DNA from: Channallabes apus
Lineage: Eukaryota > Chordata > Actinopteri > Siluriformes > Clariidae
Length of the DNA stretch: 64,000 nt
Direction of reading: 5' to 3'
NCBI GenBank assembly: GCA_030522415.1
Contig: CM060118.1
Span: forward strand, 21,658,651 to 21,722,650
Both the position numbers and the translations under genes were made by a program. The notes under the pieces were generated by a model, which was not told where the DNA came from, did no database searches, and saw only the letters and a list, made by a program, of their open reading frames with translations. How positions within the stretch are numbered: the first letter of the stretch is position 1; each line of letters opens with the position of its first letter. Positions 34,745 to 46,727 of the stretch are shown here, piece after piece.

Positions 34745-35600
34745 CAGTTTCATGGTTTTTGCTTTTGGGAGTGGTCTGGATTGTGTCATGCTCACTCAGA
34801 CATGAGAGGTTGGTATTGCTGTAGAGTTAAAACACCATTTCTGTTTCTATGTTTAGTCACATTTTATTTGTGGTGAGATCAAGGAAGTTCACATAATAAG
34901 TACAAAGACAAACTCAGAAAATATTTCATACTGCTACAGTAGCTGGATTTTACAGTATGCCACTTCATTAACAACGTTAGGATATTTTGTGTTAATAACC
35001 ATATTTTAGGATTGGGGAGTAATTCTTCATCATTTTTGTCACTGAGCAGTTTTTTTTTCTATTCCTTATAATGGTCTGTAATACATTTCAGCAAAAAAAA
35101 AAAAAAAAAATTGCAACATAACAGATGTAGTGCAATCAGAACAGTGCTGTCAAATACGTGCCAGGAAAAGTGACTTCATTGTTTGCTGTTCCTCATAAGT
35201 GCTACAGTAGGTACTGATTTAGTCTCTAATTGACAGAGTACTATGAGAACAGCGGTCTGCAGTAGGCTGTCACTCAGAAAAAGCAATGGTTCCATTTCTT
35301 ATAAACTGTGAATTAGATAACCACCTATTATACTATAACTGTCAGTCACAATAAATTGATTTTTACGAGGATATAACTAAACATTTTAATTGGTCTGATA
35401 CTGTTAAAAAAAAAAAAGGCTGAAATTTTTCTATATTTATTCTTCACAGCAAAATCACAGAATTGTAATGTTAATGACTGGCCAATTAATGCAGTATACA
35501 GGAAGATATCAGAAAACAATACAAATTTAAATATCTTACATTTCAGGTGACAGGTAAATGTTGAATTATTGTCAAAGGATGTCCCACCAAGCAGTTGTAC
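34745..35600. other. AT-rich spacer
   Basis: Contains an A-run at 35093-35110 and TACAGTA motifs; nothing else recognised. Confidence 0.55.
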
Positions 35601-35608
35601 ACTATAGC

Positions 35609-36773
35609 CAGAGGTGGAAAGGGTAATACAATTTTGTACTCAAGTACAAGTACTGTTACTTCAGTGAAATTTTACTTAAGTACAAGTAAAGTTACCATTA
35701 TAAAAATCTACTCAAATAAAAGTAAAAAGTAGCTCATTAAAAAATTTACTCAGAGTAAAAGTTACCGAGTTACTTTTTTATTTAAATTTTTTTAACAGCG
35801 GGGGTGGGATGAGGCATTCTAGCGTAGTTCAAAAAAAGATGAGCAGATAAAAAATCTCAAACTAGTTGTTTTTAACTGAAGGAACACCTTTGCATAATAA
35901 AGCTGTTGTCTTTCTTGTGCTTAAAAATCAAAGTGGTCACTTAAATATAGTGTTACGTCCCAGTCTAGGGCCATACAGCAAAACAATGGTTCAGGGTTCT
36001 ACTTTAAACTGTATGGAAATTGTGGTATATGGCAGAAAGAACTAGATCCAATCATATATATATATATACTGTACACACACACACAAGGAGGAGGAGGATC
36101 AGATTCAGGATGGACCCAGGCCAAAATAATAAACAAAATGGTATTTATATTTAGTAGCTAGATTACCTGCCAAAAAAAATAATAAAAAAAAAATACAGGT
36201 ACCTTCCCGGACTCCCTAAACCAAAAACAGTGAAATTATCTACAAATATATACAAAGACCAACCAAACCAAAGCGACAAAGCAATAATCAAAGTCAATTG
36301 GAGGCAAAAAGTCAAAACCAGAATACACAACCAAATGTCAAAACGCCAAAATCACAACCTCTTTCATCTTTCCCGCGTCTCTCCGGTTTATACATGGTCG
36401 CGCTAGTCGATGACGTCACTCAGGGCGGAAGCGACCGCGTGGAAGGTCAGGAAGATGCCGATGTCAGAAAACCTGGAGTGGAGTCTGGAGCGGCGCGCGA
36501 CCAGGACATGATACACACACGCGGCGCAACGGAGCATTTATACAAAGCAGAATATTTTTATTATTTTAGCATTTTCATTCATTTATTTTTTACTCAGTAG
36601 CGAATATGATTTAAAATGTAGCGAATTACAATACTTCAAACAAAACGTACTTAAGTAAAAGTAAAATTACAGATTTTTAAAACTACTTAAAAAAGTAGAA
36701 ATACACAAAAAATTACAATTGCTACTCAATTACAGTAACGCGAGTAAATGTAATTCGTTACTTTCCACCTCTG
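35609..36773. mobile_element. Non-autonomous hAT transposon (1165 bp)
   Basis: Perfect 13-bp terminal inverted repeats CAGAGGTGGAAAG / CTTTCCACCTCTG bound the element, and the exact 8-bp duplication ACTATAGC lies on both sides (35601-35608 and 36774-36781); 8-bp duplications are the mark of hAT transposition. Subterminal regions carry repeated CAAGTACAAGTA / ACTTAAGTA motifs. No transposase is encoded. The interior (about 35945-36560) differs in composition, includes a G+C-rich block with a CRE palindrome TGACGTCA at 36411-36418 and a 100-codon frame without known domain, and may be a captured or inserted sequence. Confidence 0.92.
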
Positions 36774-36781
36774 ACTATAGC

Positions 36782-37177
36782 ACTCCATGCTATCCCTATA
36801 CCAGAAAATTGGATCACACACTGAAATTGGTCTTTTTCAGTAAGTTTAACAGTATCACAACATTCTGGCAAATTGGTTAACCTGTTAAGATGCAACTTAT
36901 ATTTTCATATTTTCATAATCTCTGCGTGCGATGTCAAGCTGCAATGTTTGAGTTCTTGGCTCATATACTCATACAGTATATTGAAATATAATTTCCAATT
37001 ATTAACTATACATTTATAGTGTAGTACTCTGTTGTCCCAACGGGGAACTGATTAAATAAATATATTGAATATCAAAAGTAAAACCTCTTTGAAGAAAACA
37101 TTATAAGAGTGACAGAAAGAAAGATCAGTAAAGATAGTTTGATAAATGCAATAAAGTATAAACAGTGTTTGCTGTTT
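36782..37177. other. AT-rich spacer
   Basis: Nothing recognised. Confidence 0.55.
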
Positions 37178-37374
37178 CACATCTCCAGGGTCCATGGTTC
37201 AAACCTGAGCTTCATTTAATGTGTCACTTTGTTTGTCTGGATTTCCTCCCACCTACTGAAAATATGTTGGCAGGCGGATTTAATGCTGTATTTATTCCTA
37301 AGCAGTTGTGTCATCCAGGGTGTACTCCAGGATACCACATGAAAGCTGTTCCTTATGATTAAATGAATGAATGA
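37178..37374 (+). repeat. Decayed DANA/Mermaid-type SINE
   Basis: Plus-strand copy with 'catctccagggtccatggttcaaacctga' (B-box region), 'ggatttcctcccacctactgaaaatatg', 'catccagggtgtactcc' and an 'aatgaatgaatgagt' tail, in correct order but shortened. Confidence 0.72.
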
Positions 37375-37637
37375 GTCTATGGGGACATTTGCATACAGTA
37401 GTTCTCTATAACTCGGAAAGTATGATGTAAGTAATTGGTAATCAGTTTGGTAGCATCATTAATAATTGTTCATTAGGGAAGATAGTCCCAGACTTGGGAG
37501 AGGGGTAGTGCCAAGTAAACCTCAACAAATATTGGAATAAAAGAATAATAAATTGTTTAACAATTTAAGCAGTAAGACAAGGTTGAAAAACATAGAAATT
37601 GTTAAAAACTTTAATCTTTCATCTGTTAACATTTGTA

Positions 37638-37669
37638 ATAAATAAATAAATAAATAAATAAATAAATAC
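37638..37669. repeat. (AAAT)n tetranucleotide array
   Basis: Eight perfect AAAT units. Confidence 0.95.
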
Positions 37670-38984
37670 AACAATGTTTTATATATAGTTAGGGAGAATG
37701 AATCTGAATAATTATATTTCATATGAGCAAAGGATAAGCTCTTTACAAGCCCTAAGGGGATGTGAAGGGATAATTCCATTTTTGTTGGCTTTTAACTAAA
37801 AATAAAATCAAAATATGAGCACTTCTAAGACACATCACATTTACTTAGTTACACAAAACATGGGCTTGGTATGTACTAATCCACTGAGGAGAGTTTTTGT
37901 CTATAACGTTCCTTTATTAAAGATGCTGAAGGATGTAAGCATCCAATTAATTCCATGTTTATCTTGAATTTTTTCTTATTACTATAGGACATAATGACAT
38001 GAGAGCCCACTTTCCCAAAGGAGGCTCTAGCAAGCAGGTGCACATTATTACACCTTATACCATCCCTTTATCCTAATCCTTTAAGGTATGCATAAGCATT
38101 GCCCCAGGGATTCTTTATGACCACAGATTGTGACCAGTACCCCTATGCCTGAGAGGATCTCTCATATGAAACACCTCCCCACTCCACTCGTCACCACTCC
38201 GCTAGCTTTAATTTCCCCACCTTTCAGAGATGGACATAATAACTTACTGGTTGAATTTATTGGCTTGCTAATTTTCTGCATGCAGCATTGAGATAAAGAA
38301 TAAAGGATTGTTCTGTTAAGCTGTGGCAGCCCAGCGACCCATCAACAATTTGTATTACCTCAATGTGAAAATCTCCTCATCTGCTTTAATTACCACCTAA
38401 TCATGTCAGGGTCCAAAGGGACTGACACCCTGCTCTGTCTCTTTAGCTGTGGAAAATTCTGCCTGAAATGTTTAAGGTATGCGAATTTCATTGTGTTTGA
38501 TGCAACTGAGAACATCCATTTGGTATTCAAACTGTATTCAGTCTGAAGTGTGGTTTTGGCTCATCAGACATTTATGTTGTAAACTTCCAACCTCTTTACT
38601 GTTTTCTTCTTCTACTGTGATGCAGAAGAATTTCACATCTCGGCTTGAAATTGTATTATGCTGTATTTGGAAATGTGTAAATAGTGTAAAAAGTAAATAA
38701 TTACTGTAGTAAATAATCAGTTGTAATGTCAATGTCTCAATATAAAATATCTAATATCGAACAAATTTAATATTGTGATTTTTTTTTTTGCAAATGAATT
38801 GAAAAGGTGAATTCATGAATTCTTATTCATTTTAGATTCATTACATGTAAAGTCCTTTTGGTTTTAATTTAAATAATTATGTCTTACTGTTCCTGGAAAT
38901 AAATTTCAAATCAAATCCTAAGTTGAGAAAAGGCATTTACAATACAGAAATTGTGGAAATAAAATATCAAATTATAGTCAGGGC
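37670..38984. other. Spacer with candidate conserved non-coding block
   Basis: 38030-38470 is free of simple repeats, of higher complexity and contains several TAATTA-type cores ('ctttaattaccacctaatcatg', 'ctagctttaatttcc'), a look shared by developmental enhancers in gene deserts. Conservation cannot be judged here. Remaining sequence shows nothing specific. Confidence 0.4.
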
Positions 38985-39745
38985 TCCTTTAGCACAAATT
39001 TTGACTTCAAAGCAGCATGGAAGTGGTCAGCCTGTGGCACTGCCAAGGTTGCACTGCTTTGATAGCAGCCTTCAGCTTGTCTGTATTATTAGGTCAGTTA
39101 TTTCTCATCTTCCTTTTGACAATAGCCCATACTGTATGTTTTCCATGTACAGTAGATTAGGGCAGGTGAGTTGCCTACCCAATTCAACAAAGTAACAACA
39201 TGGTCAGCAAACAGTTAGACAGTAGATAAAAGCATGAAATGTTCTAAAATCTCCTGAATCTGGACTTGATTAAAGCACAATATACCAACACCAGCAGATC
39301 TCATGACACCCCAAGTCATCACGGACTATGGAAATTTCAACTTGGATTCTGTGCCTTTCCACTATTCCACTAGCCTCTGGAACCTTGATTTACAAATGAA
39401 ATACAAAATTAATTTTAATCTGAAAGTTTGGACAACTGAGCAATGATCCCCTTCTGTCTCTCCTTAGATCCAATAAGACACTTCTGACATTTTTTGTGGC
39501 TCAGAAGTGGTTTGATACTAGGAATGAATCAGTTATAGCCCATTTCCTAAGATGTCTCTGTGTGATGGCTCTTCATGCACTGACTCCAGCCTCACTCCAC
39601 ACCTTGTGAAGTTCTAACATTTCTTGAATTGGCTTTTCGTGACAAAATCTTTTAAGGATGGGGCCATTCCTGTTGCTTGTGCAGCTTTTCCTACCACACT
39701 TTTTTTTCTGATTCCAGACAACTTTCAATGTACATCATATGCTTT
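38985..39745 (-). pseudogene. Tc1 transposase pseudogene
   Basis: Minus-strand translation gives ordered blocks of a Tc1 transposase: KLHKQQ, then EMGYN, PSIKPLLSHK (start of catalytic half), FCISFVNQGSRG, NPS...NFHSP and LGVS (region of GAMSSAGVGPLCF-like sequence in the family), followed by CALIKSR. Stops and indels are frequent. Downstream on the plus-strand coordinates 39060-39200 further pieces ('ttatttctcatcttcc', 'tgacaatagcccatac') belong to the same element. Terminal repeats were not found. Confidence 0.7.
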
Positions 39746-39778
39746 GCCATATTTTTTTTTACAGGATAAAGGCTAGAG

Positions 39779-40031
39779 TGTCATGAATATGCTGAAACTG
39801 GCACTTGACTAACATTTCTGGAACACGAATTGGCATACTAACATGGCTATTAAGGACTCCGACCACACACATTCCAACTCATCTGATTACTGATCATCAA
39901 CACCTGGACTCAATCTCTCTCTCACATACAGTATACACAATTGCACAGCATACAAGGTCTTTCAGTTTATTCAGCTTACTGCTCTGTGTAGTTTCACCTC
40001 CTCCTGGATGCAGTGGCTTACTCTGACTGGC
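39779..40031 (+). repeat. Possible partial 5' LTR
   Basis: Starts TGTCATGAATATG, the same TGTCATG opening as the younger element, and ends before the gag-like region in 'ctctgactggca'. Without a second copy the boundaries are a guess. Confidence 0.4.
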
Positions 40032-40079
40032 ATCGAGAACTAACCACCAAGGGTCACTTAAATGGAAAGCAACAGTCAC

Positions 40080-40370
40080 AAACGGAACAATTAACTGTAT
40101 AAATGTTGATCAATGATGAATTGCTCAATGAACTAGAATGCAGGGATGACCAAATCTCCTTTGATGAATTTATTGATATGCCCATTTGTCCCGACAATCT
40201 TTTAAAAAACTGTCGAATCACACACATCAGCCAATAATTCAGTCCAAAAACATCAACTTTTGAGCCCAAGCAGCTAGGCAAATCAAGATGACTGACAGTG
40301 AGCATCAGTATTGGTGTGGTAACCATCTATGCGTTTAGTAAGGCAGCCCACAACCCCAGATCACCCAATG
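40080..40370 (+). pseudogene. gag remnant
   Basis: Blocks CRDDQISFDEFID and PDNLLKN correspond to the end of the capsid region, followed by EPKQLGKSR and a degraded zinc-knuckle area (KAAHNPRS), in gypsy/sushi gag order. Stops and frameshifts lie between the blocks. Confidence 0.6.
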
Positions 40371-40549
40371 CACTGTAAAAACCACCATCAAGAGCACCAA
40401 AGCTCTTGCTCTGAATCAGTGATTTCTGACCTCATTTTTTAGCACATGTCCTCACATCCCCATATGCCTACAAAATGTCAACAGTTTTAAAAGGTGTTAA
40501 GCAAAGTTAACGCCAATAGTCTATCACTGCACCACATGTCTGTAAGTGA

Positions 40550-42550
40550 GTGTGTTACAGGTGCATCCCTCCTTATCCCTATCAAAGAAAGAAATACAAG
40601 CCATGGATGAATATGGCATCTAGGCTTTTCAACAGGTGTACCTACACCCCTCAACATCTCTAGCATCTGCCAAATGCATTTTGGGAATATACTAAAAGGA
40701 ATGGTCTCAGCCACTACAATGACTATAAGCTCTGGAATCAATCAGTCTAAAGTACTGTAGCATTACCCATTCTACCTTGATCGTGCTGCCTTAGAAAAGG
40801 TCCAAGAAGCTAAAATGTTCACAAAGTTGGATCTGAGAAGTGCCTATAATTATGTGCGTGTATGTGAGGGTGAGAGGTGGAACAGTGCATTCACCATCAC
40901 CTCTGGTCATTACCAATACTGTGTTATACCACATGGGCTATTGTCAATGCCTGCAGTAGTTCAATGTCTATTTAATGATGCACTCAGGGACATGCTGGGA
41001 AAGTTTGTAATTTCATAAATAGATGACATCTTAATCTACTCCCCCAATCTTACTTCACATGTCTACCATGTAAAGAAATGTAGCATCTTAGAAACCAGCT
41101 TTATATCAAGGGAGAAAAACATGAATTCCATGGTTAGACAGTGGCTAATTTATTTATTGCTTTCTCAGATATAGTTTCTAACCTGAGGGGGTGGTTATGG
41201 ATCGATGAAAGGTGTCAGCTAGCTGTCCTGCTCCTACCACAATTAAGGAAATGCAAAGCATCATGGTGTATGTTTTTTTTTTTTTTTTTTTTTTTTACCA
41301 CTGATTCATCTAATGTTTCAACATGATTGCAGTGGGATGAGGCATATCCATTTGAAGTCTGCCATCCACTAAGCCTTCAAGAAACCTAAGCTAGTATTCA
41401 CATACTGTAAGCTCTCATACTTAAATATCACCACCCATCTCACCCTTTGTTGTGGGCATAAATTCAGCAGAGAATAGTATGGTGATCACGCTATTTCAAA
41501 GGTTTGGAAATAAGCCTTAATTCCATCCTAGTGTGCTCTTCATGAAACATGATCCCAGCAGAATTCAACCACGATGTAGGGAATAGAGAGTTACTTGCAG
41601 TCAAACAGGCTCTGGAGGATTACTGACACTGGTTTTCAGGTGCAGTACATTATTTTGTGATATTCATAGACCATGAAAACCTTGAATACATCAAAATGGC
41701 CAAGAGACTGAGCTGTCAAAGGGCTTTGTTGGTCATATATATGTTTTAATTTCATCCTTGGAGCTCTTTAACATGCTCTCAGCCAGAGGTACCCCAGGGG
41801 GAATTTTTTTTTACTTCCCCACCTCAGGCATCAACTGGTTACCTGGGCCCACATATCCACTAGCATAAGACACACCCACACGCATAGTTATTCCAACATG
41901 TGCCACGACAGCCACTGCCAATTTATTTCTTCCTGTCTCACATTTGCTCAAGCAAAAGTATGTCATACCCTGCCAGCAAAGTAGCTCATGCCTTTCTACA
42001 CTCCTCAAGATACCAGGTTCCACATTGCTATTGACATTACTGACCTGCCTTCTTATCAGAAAAGCACAACCAATCTTTGTCATAGTAGACCACTTCTCTA
42101 AGACACTGCACCTCATACCACTGCCCAGCTTACCCACAGCATTCCAAACATCAGAGCTTTCAACACATCTTCGAGTATTTCGGCATGCTCAAGTACTTTG
42201 TGAGTATCCATAGAGTGCAGTTTCTGTCCAGTATCTGTAAGAACAACATAGAAAATCTAGCAGCCACAATGAGTCTAACTTACAGTAGGTCTATCATTTG
42301 CAAGAAAAATGGTCAGGTGGAAAGAGCTAACCAAAAGGTGGGGGAATTTTCTGAGGTCATTGTGTGCCTATAAACAATAGGATTGGGTGTAATTCCTCTC
42401 TTGGGCAGAAAATGGCCACAATTTGCTCCCGCATTCTGGTACTTAGCTGACTCCATTTCAGTTTGCTCTGGGGTACCAATCACCATTGTTCACATGGAAC
42501 ACTAACCAACAGATCCACCTACAGTACAGTGGACAGCTGGTTCCTGTGGA
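40550..42550 (+). pseudogene. pol remnant (RT, RNase H, integrase)
   Basis: Reverse transcriptase: KEIQAMDEY near 40585, then [14 protein letters not shown] (40818 on), and IDDILIYS near 41020, where the first residue of the YLDD motif is replaced (stop then IDD). RNase H: NRELLAVKQALEDY (near 41580) and DHENLEYIK. Integrase: HIAID, VIVDHFSK (near 42075), and NGQVERANQK near 42310 with the catalytic Glu context. Protease was not recognised. Indels and stops separate these pieces and an intervening T-run (41273-41296) marks later insertion. Confidence 0.85.
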
Positions 42551-42586
42551 GCAATAAATAAATAAAAAATGCATACACTGAATGAA

Positions 42587-42587
<1 letters not shown>

Positions 42588-42662
<75 letters not shown>
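42588..42662. repeat. (TA)n microsatellite
   Basis: About 36 TA units. Confidence 0.97.
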
Positions 42663-42665
<3 letters not shown>

Positions 42666-42731
42666 TACACTGTATATAACAAAATAGCAAAAAAATGGTT
42701 AATTTTTAAACAAAGAATTCAAATGATGTCT

Positions 42732-42775
<44 letters not shown>
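42732..42775. repeat. (TAA)n microsatellite
   Basis: About 14 TAA units. Confidence 0.95.
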
Positions 42776-42945
42776 TCAGAAGACTTTTTTTGTATTGTGA
42801 CTATACTCTACAATATGTGAATAGAGAAATAATACAATTACAGTACATGGATTTTGATGCATAGTATAAATATTTACTGGAAGCATTTGATTTTCCCTGG
42901 CTGGGCCTGTAGTACCCTTACCGAAAAAATATTAGACAATATAAT

Positions 42946-43060
42946 TCATTCATTCATTCATTCATCTTCTATACCGCTTAATCCTGTGTTCAGGGTCGCG
43001 GGGACCTGGAGCCTATCCCAGGAGACTTCGGGCACTAGGCAGGGTACACCCTGGACAGGG
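42946..43060 (-). repeat. 5'-truncated SINE insertion
   Basis: Only the 3' 115 bp of the DANA/Mermaid-type SINE are present, ending at 'ctggacaggg'. Perfect 14-base direct repeats TTAGACAATATAAT flank it (42932-42945 and 43061-43074), so it was truncated at insertion rather than by later deletion. Confidence 0.92.
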
Positions 43061-43074
43061 TTAGACAATATAAT

Positions 43075-43503
43075 GTAAAACATAATGCAATATATTAAAT
43101 AATACATTTCCATATATAGGAAACTAGTGCTTATATTTATTAATATATTGCAATATATGAATGGACCATGTATGGATATTGCAATGCAGACAAAAAACAT
43201 AATATTTATACTTATAATTGTTTTATTGAAACATTATTGAAACTGTATGCATGTTTAAGAATTATACACACACTTTTATTTTGTCGGGGTGCTCTGATTA
43301 AGGAAACTCCAAGATGAGATCTCATGTTAGTCTCTTCTTTTTCACCTATACAGAAATGAGCCATCTTTGAGCCTTGAATGAATTTAGGCGTTTTCTACAT
43401 CTTCTCAAATTTGCCTCAAATGTGGCTCATTACCTCAGAGATACACACATAAAGTATACAGTGCTTGTAAACTATGCATTTGGGTTTTCTGATATGTCGT
43501 GTA
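43075..43503. other. AT-rich spacer
   Basis: Nothing recognised. Confidence 0.55.
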
Positions 43504-43516
43504 GAATTAAACTCAT

Positions 43517-43886
43517 TCATTCATTTTCTATACCGCTTAATCCTGTGTTCAGGGTCGCGGGGGACCTGGAGCCTATCCCAGGAGACTTCGGGCACTAGGC
43601 GGGGTACACCCTGGACAGGGTGCCAATCCATCGCAGGGCACACACACATACACACACTCACACACCCAATCACACACTACGGGCAATTTAGGAACGCCAA
43701 TTAGCCTAACCTGCATGTCTTTGGACTGTGGGAGGAAACCGGAGTACCCGGAGGAAACCCACCAAGCACGGGGAGAACATGCAAACTCCATGCACACAGA
43801 GACGGGAATCGAGCCTGGCCGGGGAATCGAACCCGGACCCTGGAGGTGCAAGGCGACAGTGCTAACCACTACACCACCGTGCCGCC
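43517..43886 (-). repeat. Full-length DANA/Mermaid-type tRNA SINE
   Basis: The reference copy in this window. On the minus strand: tRNA-like head with A-box-like 'tggtgtagtggttagc' and perfect B box GGTTCGATTCC, central domain with 'ccacagtccaaagacatgc', 3' body and ATTCATTC tail. Thirteen-base duplications GAATTAAACTCAT flank it (43504-43516 and 43887-43899). It is very similar to the copy at 21921-22281, suggesting recent activity of the family. Confidence 0.95.
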
Positions 43887-44042
43887 GAATTAAACTCATC
43901 ATTACTTTAAATATTTTTTTACATTTTACTACTACTGGAATGATGATGCAAAAATGTAAAACTTACAAAATGTGCATATTATTACTGTATATGTTATGTC
44001 CGTGATATAAAGTGTATGCTTGCTGACAGAGAGGGTTTTCAT

Positions 44043-44228
44043 TTACATTTAGGGATTTGGCAGACACTCTTATCCAGAGCGACTTACATTTTTATCTCAT
44101 TATACATCTGAGCAGTTGAGGGTTAAGGGCCTTGCTCAAGGGCCCAACAGTGGCAACTTGGTGGTTGTGGGGTTTGAACCTGGGATCTTCCGAACCATAG
44201 TCCAATGCCTTAACCACTGAGCTACCCC
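44043..44228 (-). repeat. Second tRNA-derived SINE family
   Basis: On the minus strand: 'gtagctcagtggttaaggc' A-box region, GGTTCAAACCC B box, 'ttgggcccttgagcaaggcccttaaccct' core (present here across 44118-44148) and a 'gtaagtcgctctggataagag' 3' part. Seven-base duplications TTTTCAT flank it (44036-44042 and 44229-44235). Such 'gcagacactcttatccagagcgactta' sequences are widespread in fishes. Confidence 0.88.
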
Positions 44229-44308
44229 TTTTCATCACGTATCACTTTATTTTAGACTGCATAATTAATGTATGCATTCTTTTACTTCTTCTCTTTCTTC
44301 TTCTTCAC

Positions 44309-44345
<37 letters not shown>
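44309..44345. repeat. (TTA)n microsatellite
   Basis: About 12 ATT units. Confidence 0.95.
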
Positions 44346-44347
<2 letters not shown>

Positions 44348-46085
44348 GATCACATGTGATCTTATAAATCTATTCTATTGCTTGCCTATATGATTTTTAA
44401 ATCTTCCCTATTCTTGCCTTTTTAAATTTTTTCTTAGTCATGCATGTATATTTAGTTAAAATGAAATTAAATTGTTACCTAGGTTGTGCTGAACAAAATG
44501 CCACTCTATATTGCACAATCCTGACTCCTCTATATTTATTAAAACATAATAATGAAAATAAGGGCTAAAATGCTTTGGGAATTAAGGGCCAGGGTTCTCT
44601 GACAAACAGTGCCATCTACACTAAAGAGTGTTTAGTATTTTTTTCCCCTTACGTTTCACATATGGGTAGATGAAGGGGAGGGTTAGTAGGTTGGATCTTT
44701 GAAATGTGAAATTAATAGAAAATAAAATAAATTTAAATATGGTGTTAAAAGTCGTATATATATAATGTGAAAATTATTTTAACTTTTTGCTTTAGAATTG
44801 CAAAAATAAAGTACCCAAGGAAGTTTCTCTTTTAATCAACCATGAGTTCAATGAAGATTGGTAACGACTAAACTCAAAAATTTCTTTACAATTTTTTTTT
44901 CTTTAAACAAGAAAATTGTTTTGTAATAGATAATTGTTTTATTTTGAAATCTAGCTTTATTTAAAAAAAAAAAAAAATCCAACTACCAGTTATATTATTG
45001 TACAGTACACCCAGGTGTCCCTAGTTGATTAACATGGCTAACCTTTTACAAATGTGTATTACACCCTAATGAATTTATCGAAATTAAACTAGCAAATTGC
45101 AAACTTACTTTACATTCTGTACAAATGTCATTACCAATAAAGAACTAAAATATAATATACAGAATATTTTTAATCAAGAAGTGAAGCAATGAGATAATGT
45201 TTGTGTTCAGTGATTTCTGAATACACTTATTATTTAAGGCCAAACCTATTTTTGATTATACATTTATGACTGAATGTTCAACATTTTCCCAGGGCCAACC
45301 CAATTAAGCCTACAGTATATGTAGATTCTAATAAAGGATAATGAACGACTAGTCTAATAATTTCCCACAATTTCTCCCACACATGCTCTAAGCCTATAAA
45401 TGTCAAGTCAGCAAAAACAGTAAAAAAAAAATACTTTACCAAGCATCATTCATCCAGACCTTTAGGTGGCGGTAGCGTACCACTTACTTTGTCTGTCGCA
45501 GATCAAATCATCAAGAAGACAAAGCAGACGGTGGAGATACAGTAGGTTTTACTTTTTTGCGCCGAATTTAAAATTAAGTTCGTAGTTATTATTGGCAAGG
45601 TGTCAGAATGTTAAAAACGATAGAATGCTAAAAAAAATAAAATAAATTAACTCACAGTCTGTGGTCAAAATGTATATGTATACATGTATATTGTAGCTGG
45701 AAATTGCACAGCTTACGTTTGTTCTTAAATTGGAAAAGGAATTCACATGCTACCTGTTTGTGGATTTGCATGTGGATTAGCATGTCTAGGTAACCAACAC
45801 TAGTGAGGTTGAAAGTTGTTTTGTTTTTTTAATAGTAAAAATCAGTCAGCTGTTTACAGTGTTGTTACTAGGCAATTTTCTAAGTTAACTAGTGTGGTTT
45901 GACATATTAAGTTACTTTTTTGCCTTTTCTTTAAAAAGAAAAAAAAGTTAATGTTACTGCATGATAAGTTTTTACATTTCAGTAGCTGTATTATAGAGTG
46001 TTCAGTGTTTAACAGTAGTTACCAGAACATGTAACTTTAGGGACATGGAACATCAGTTAATTATATTCTATAAATAAAGACCAAA
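44346..46085. other. AT-rich spacer with possible promoter-like block
   Basis: Mostly featureless. 45460-45560 is unlike its neighbours: CpG-containing ('ggcggtagcgtacc', 'gtctgtcgcag', 'gacggtgg'), ending 'caagaagacaaagcagacggtggagatacagtag' before a GT. This could be a first non-coding exon for the open exon at 46086, but similar phrases also occur in interspersed repeats. Confidence 0.35.
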
Positions 46086-46217
46086 ATGTTTGGAGGAATC
46101 TCAACAAAGAAACTGCAGATGAATATTCTGGAGTCTCCATCAGCACCACATCACCAGCTCATGAGCAAGCTCAATTCCACCTCTCAACCTTCAGAAAGTT
46201 GGGAATGGAGTAGCTGA
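46086..46217 (+). CDS. Candidate small coding exon (43 codons)
   Basis: An ATG preceded by CCAAA (fair start context) opens a 43-codon frame, MFGGISTKKLQMNILE... ending ...SWEWSS, TGA. Composition (Ser/Pro with Lys-Lys) is unlike the low-complexity chance frames around it. Possible GT donors lie inside its last codons (GTTGGG, GTAGCT), so it could continue into the splice-flanked segment at 46316. I recognise no family. Support is compositional only. Confidence 0.25.
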   Translation: MFGGISTKKLQMNILESPSAPHHQLMSKLNSTSQPSESWEWSS

Positions 46218-46224
46218 ATGGTGT

Positions 46225-46226
<2 letters not shown>

Positions 46227-46284
<58 letters not shown>
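46227..46284. repeat. (CTAT)n array followed by (TG)n
   Basis: About 14 CTAT units, then TATATAG and nine TG units to 46308. Confidence 0.97.
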
Positions 46285-46315
46285 ATATAGTGTGTGTGTG
46301 TGTGTGTTCCATTAG

Positions 46316-46387
46316 ATAGTTCAGGAGTTGCAGACTTTGGACAAACTTGTGTTGGACATCCACCACAAGAGAAGACTGATGTAGCAG
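46316..46387 (+). CDS. Candidate exon, coiled-coil-like
   Basis: Bounded by TTCCATTAG on the left and CAG/GTGAGA on the right. One frame reads VQELQTLDKLVLDIHHKRRLM and then TAG, with a heptad-like hydrophobic spacing. The stop just before the donor means that it is either a terminal coding exon, uses an earlier donor (GTAGCA), or is not real. No family recognised. Confidence 0.22.
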
Positions 46388-46727
46388 GTGAGAGACTTTT
46401 CCTGTAGCCCTCTCATGCAGCAAGCAACCAATTTTCCCCTTAAAATTTTCCATATTCTTTTCACTGGAAGATTGTCACAATCCTATGGACATTGTGTAAT
46501 TCCTGTATAAATCATACTTTGAGTTGAGCAGTGTGACACTTAATATCTTTGTCAGGTTAGGTGACATTTAGTCTTTTGATTTGCCAGATTTTGCTGGTGT
46601 CTGTTATATTGTGTAAATTGTAAATTACACAATAATACAGTAATTGTATATTGTATTTTGCACATTTAGGTTTATTCCATTTATGTATTTAATTTTATGC
46701 ATGGGCTCGTTTTACTAATTAGTGGTA

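Larger units (their letters stand above)
39779..42550 (+). mobile_element. Second Ty3/gypsy element, strongly decayed
   Basis: An old plus-strand element recognisable from a possible 5' LTR (39779-40031), gag (40080-40370) and pol (40550-42550) pieces in correct order. No 3' LTR was found; the relic ends close to the (TA)n array. It is independent of the element at 6729: it has different sequence at every shared motif and far more lesions. Confidence 0.85.

Noticed and set aside
42458..42800. Tyr-Ile repeat frames
   Set aside because: They come from the (TA)n array and its flanks on both strands, not from coding sequence.
43840..43886. tRNA gene on the minus strand
   Set aside because: A and B boxes are present but no cloverleaf can be drawn; this is the head of a SINE.
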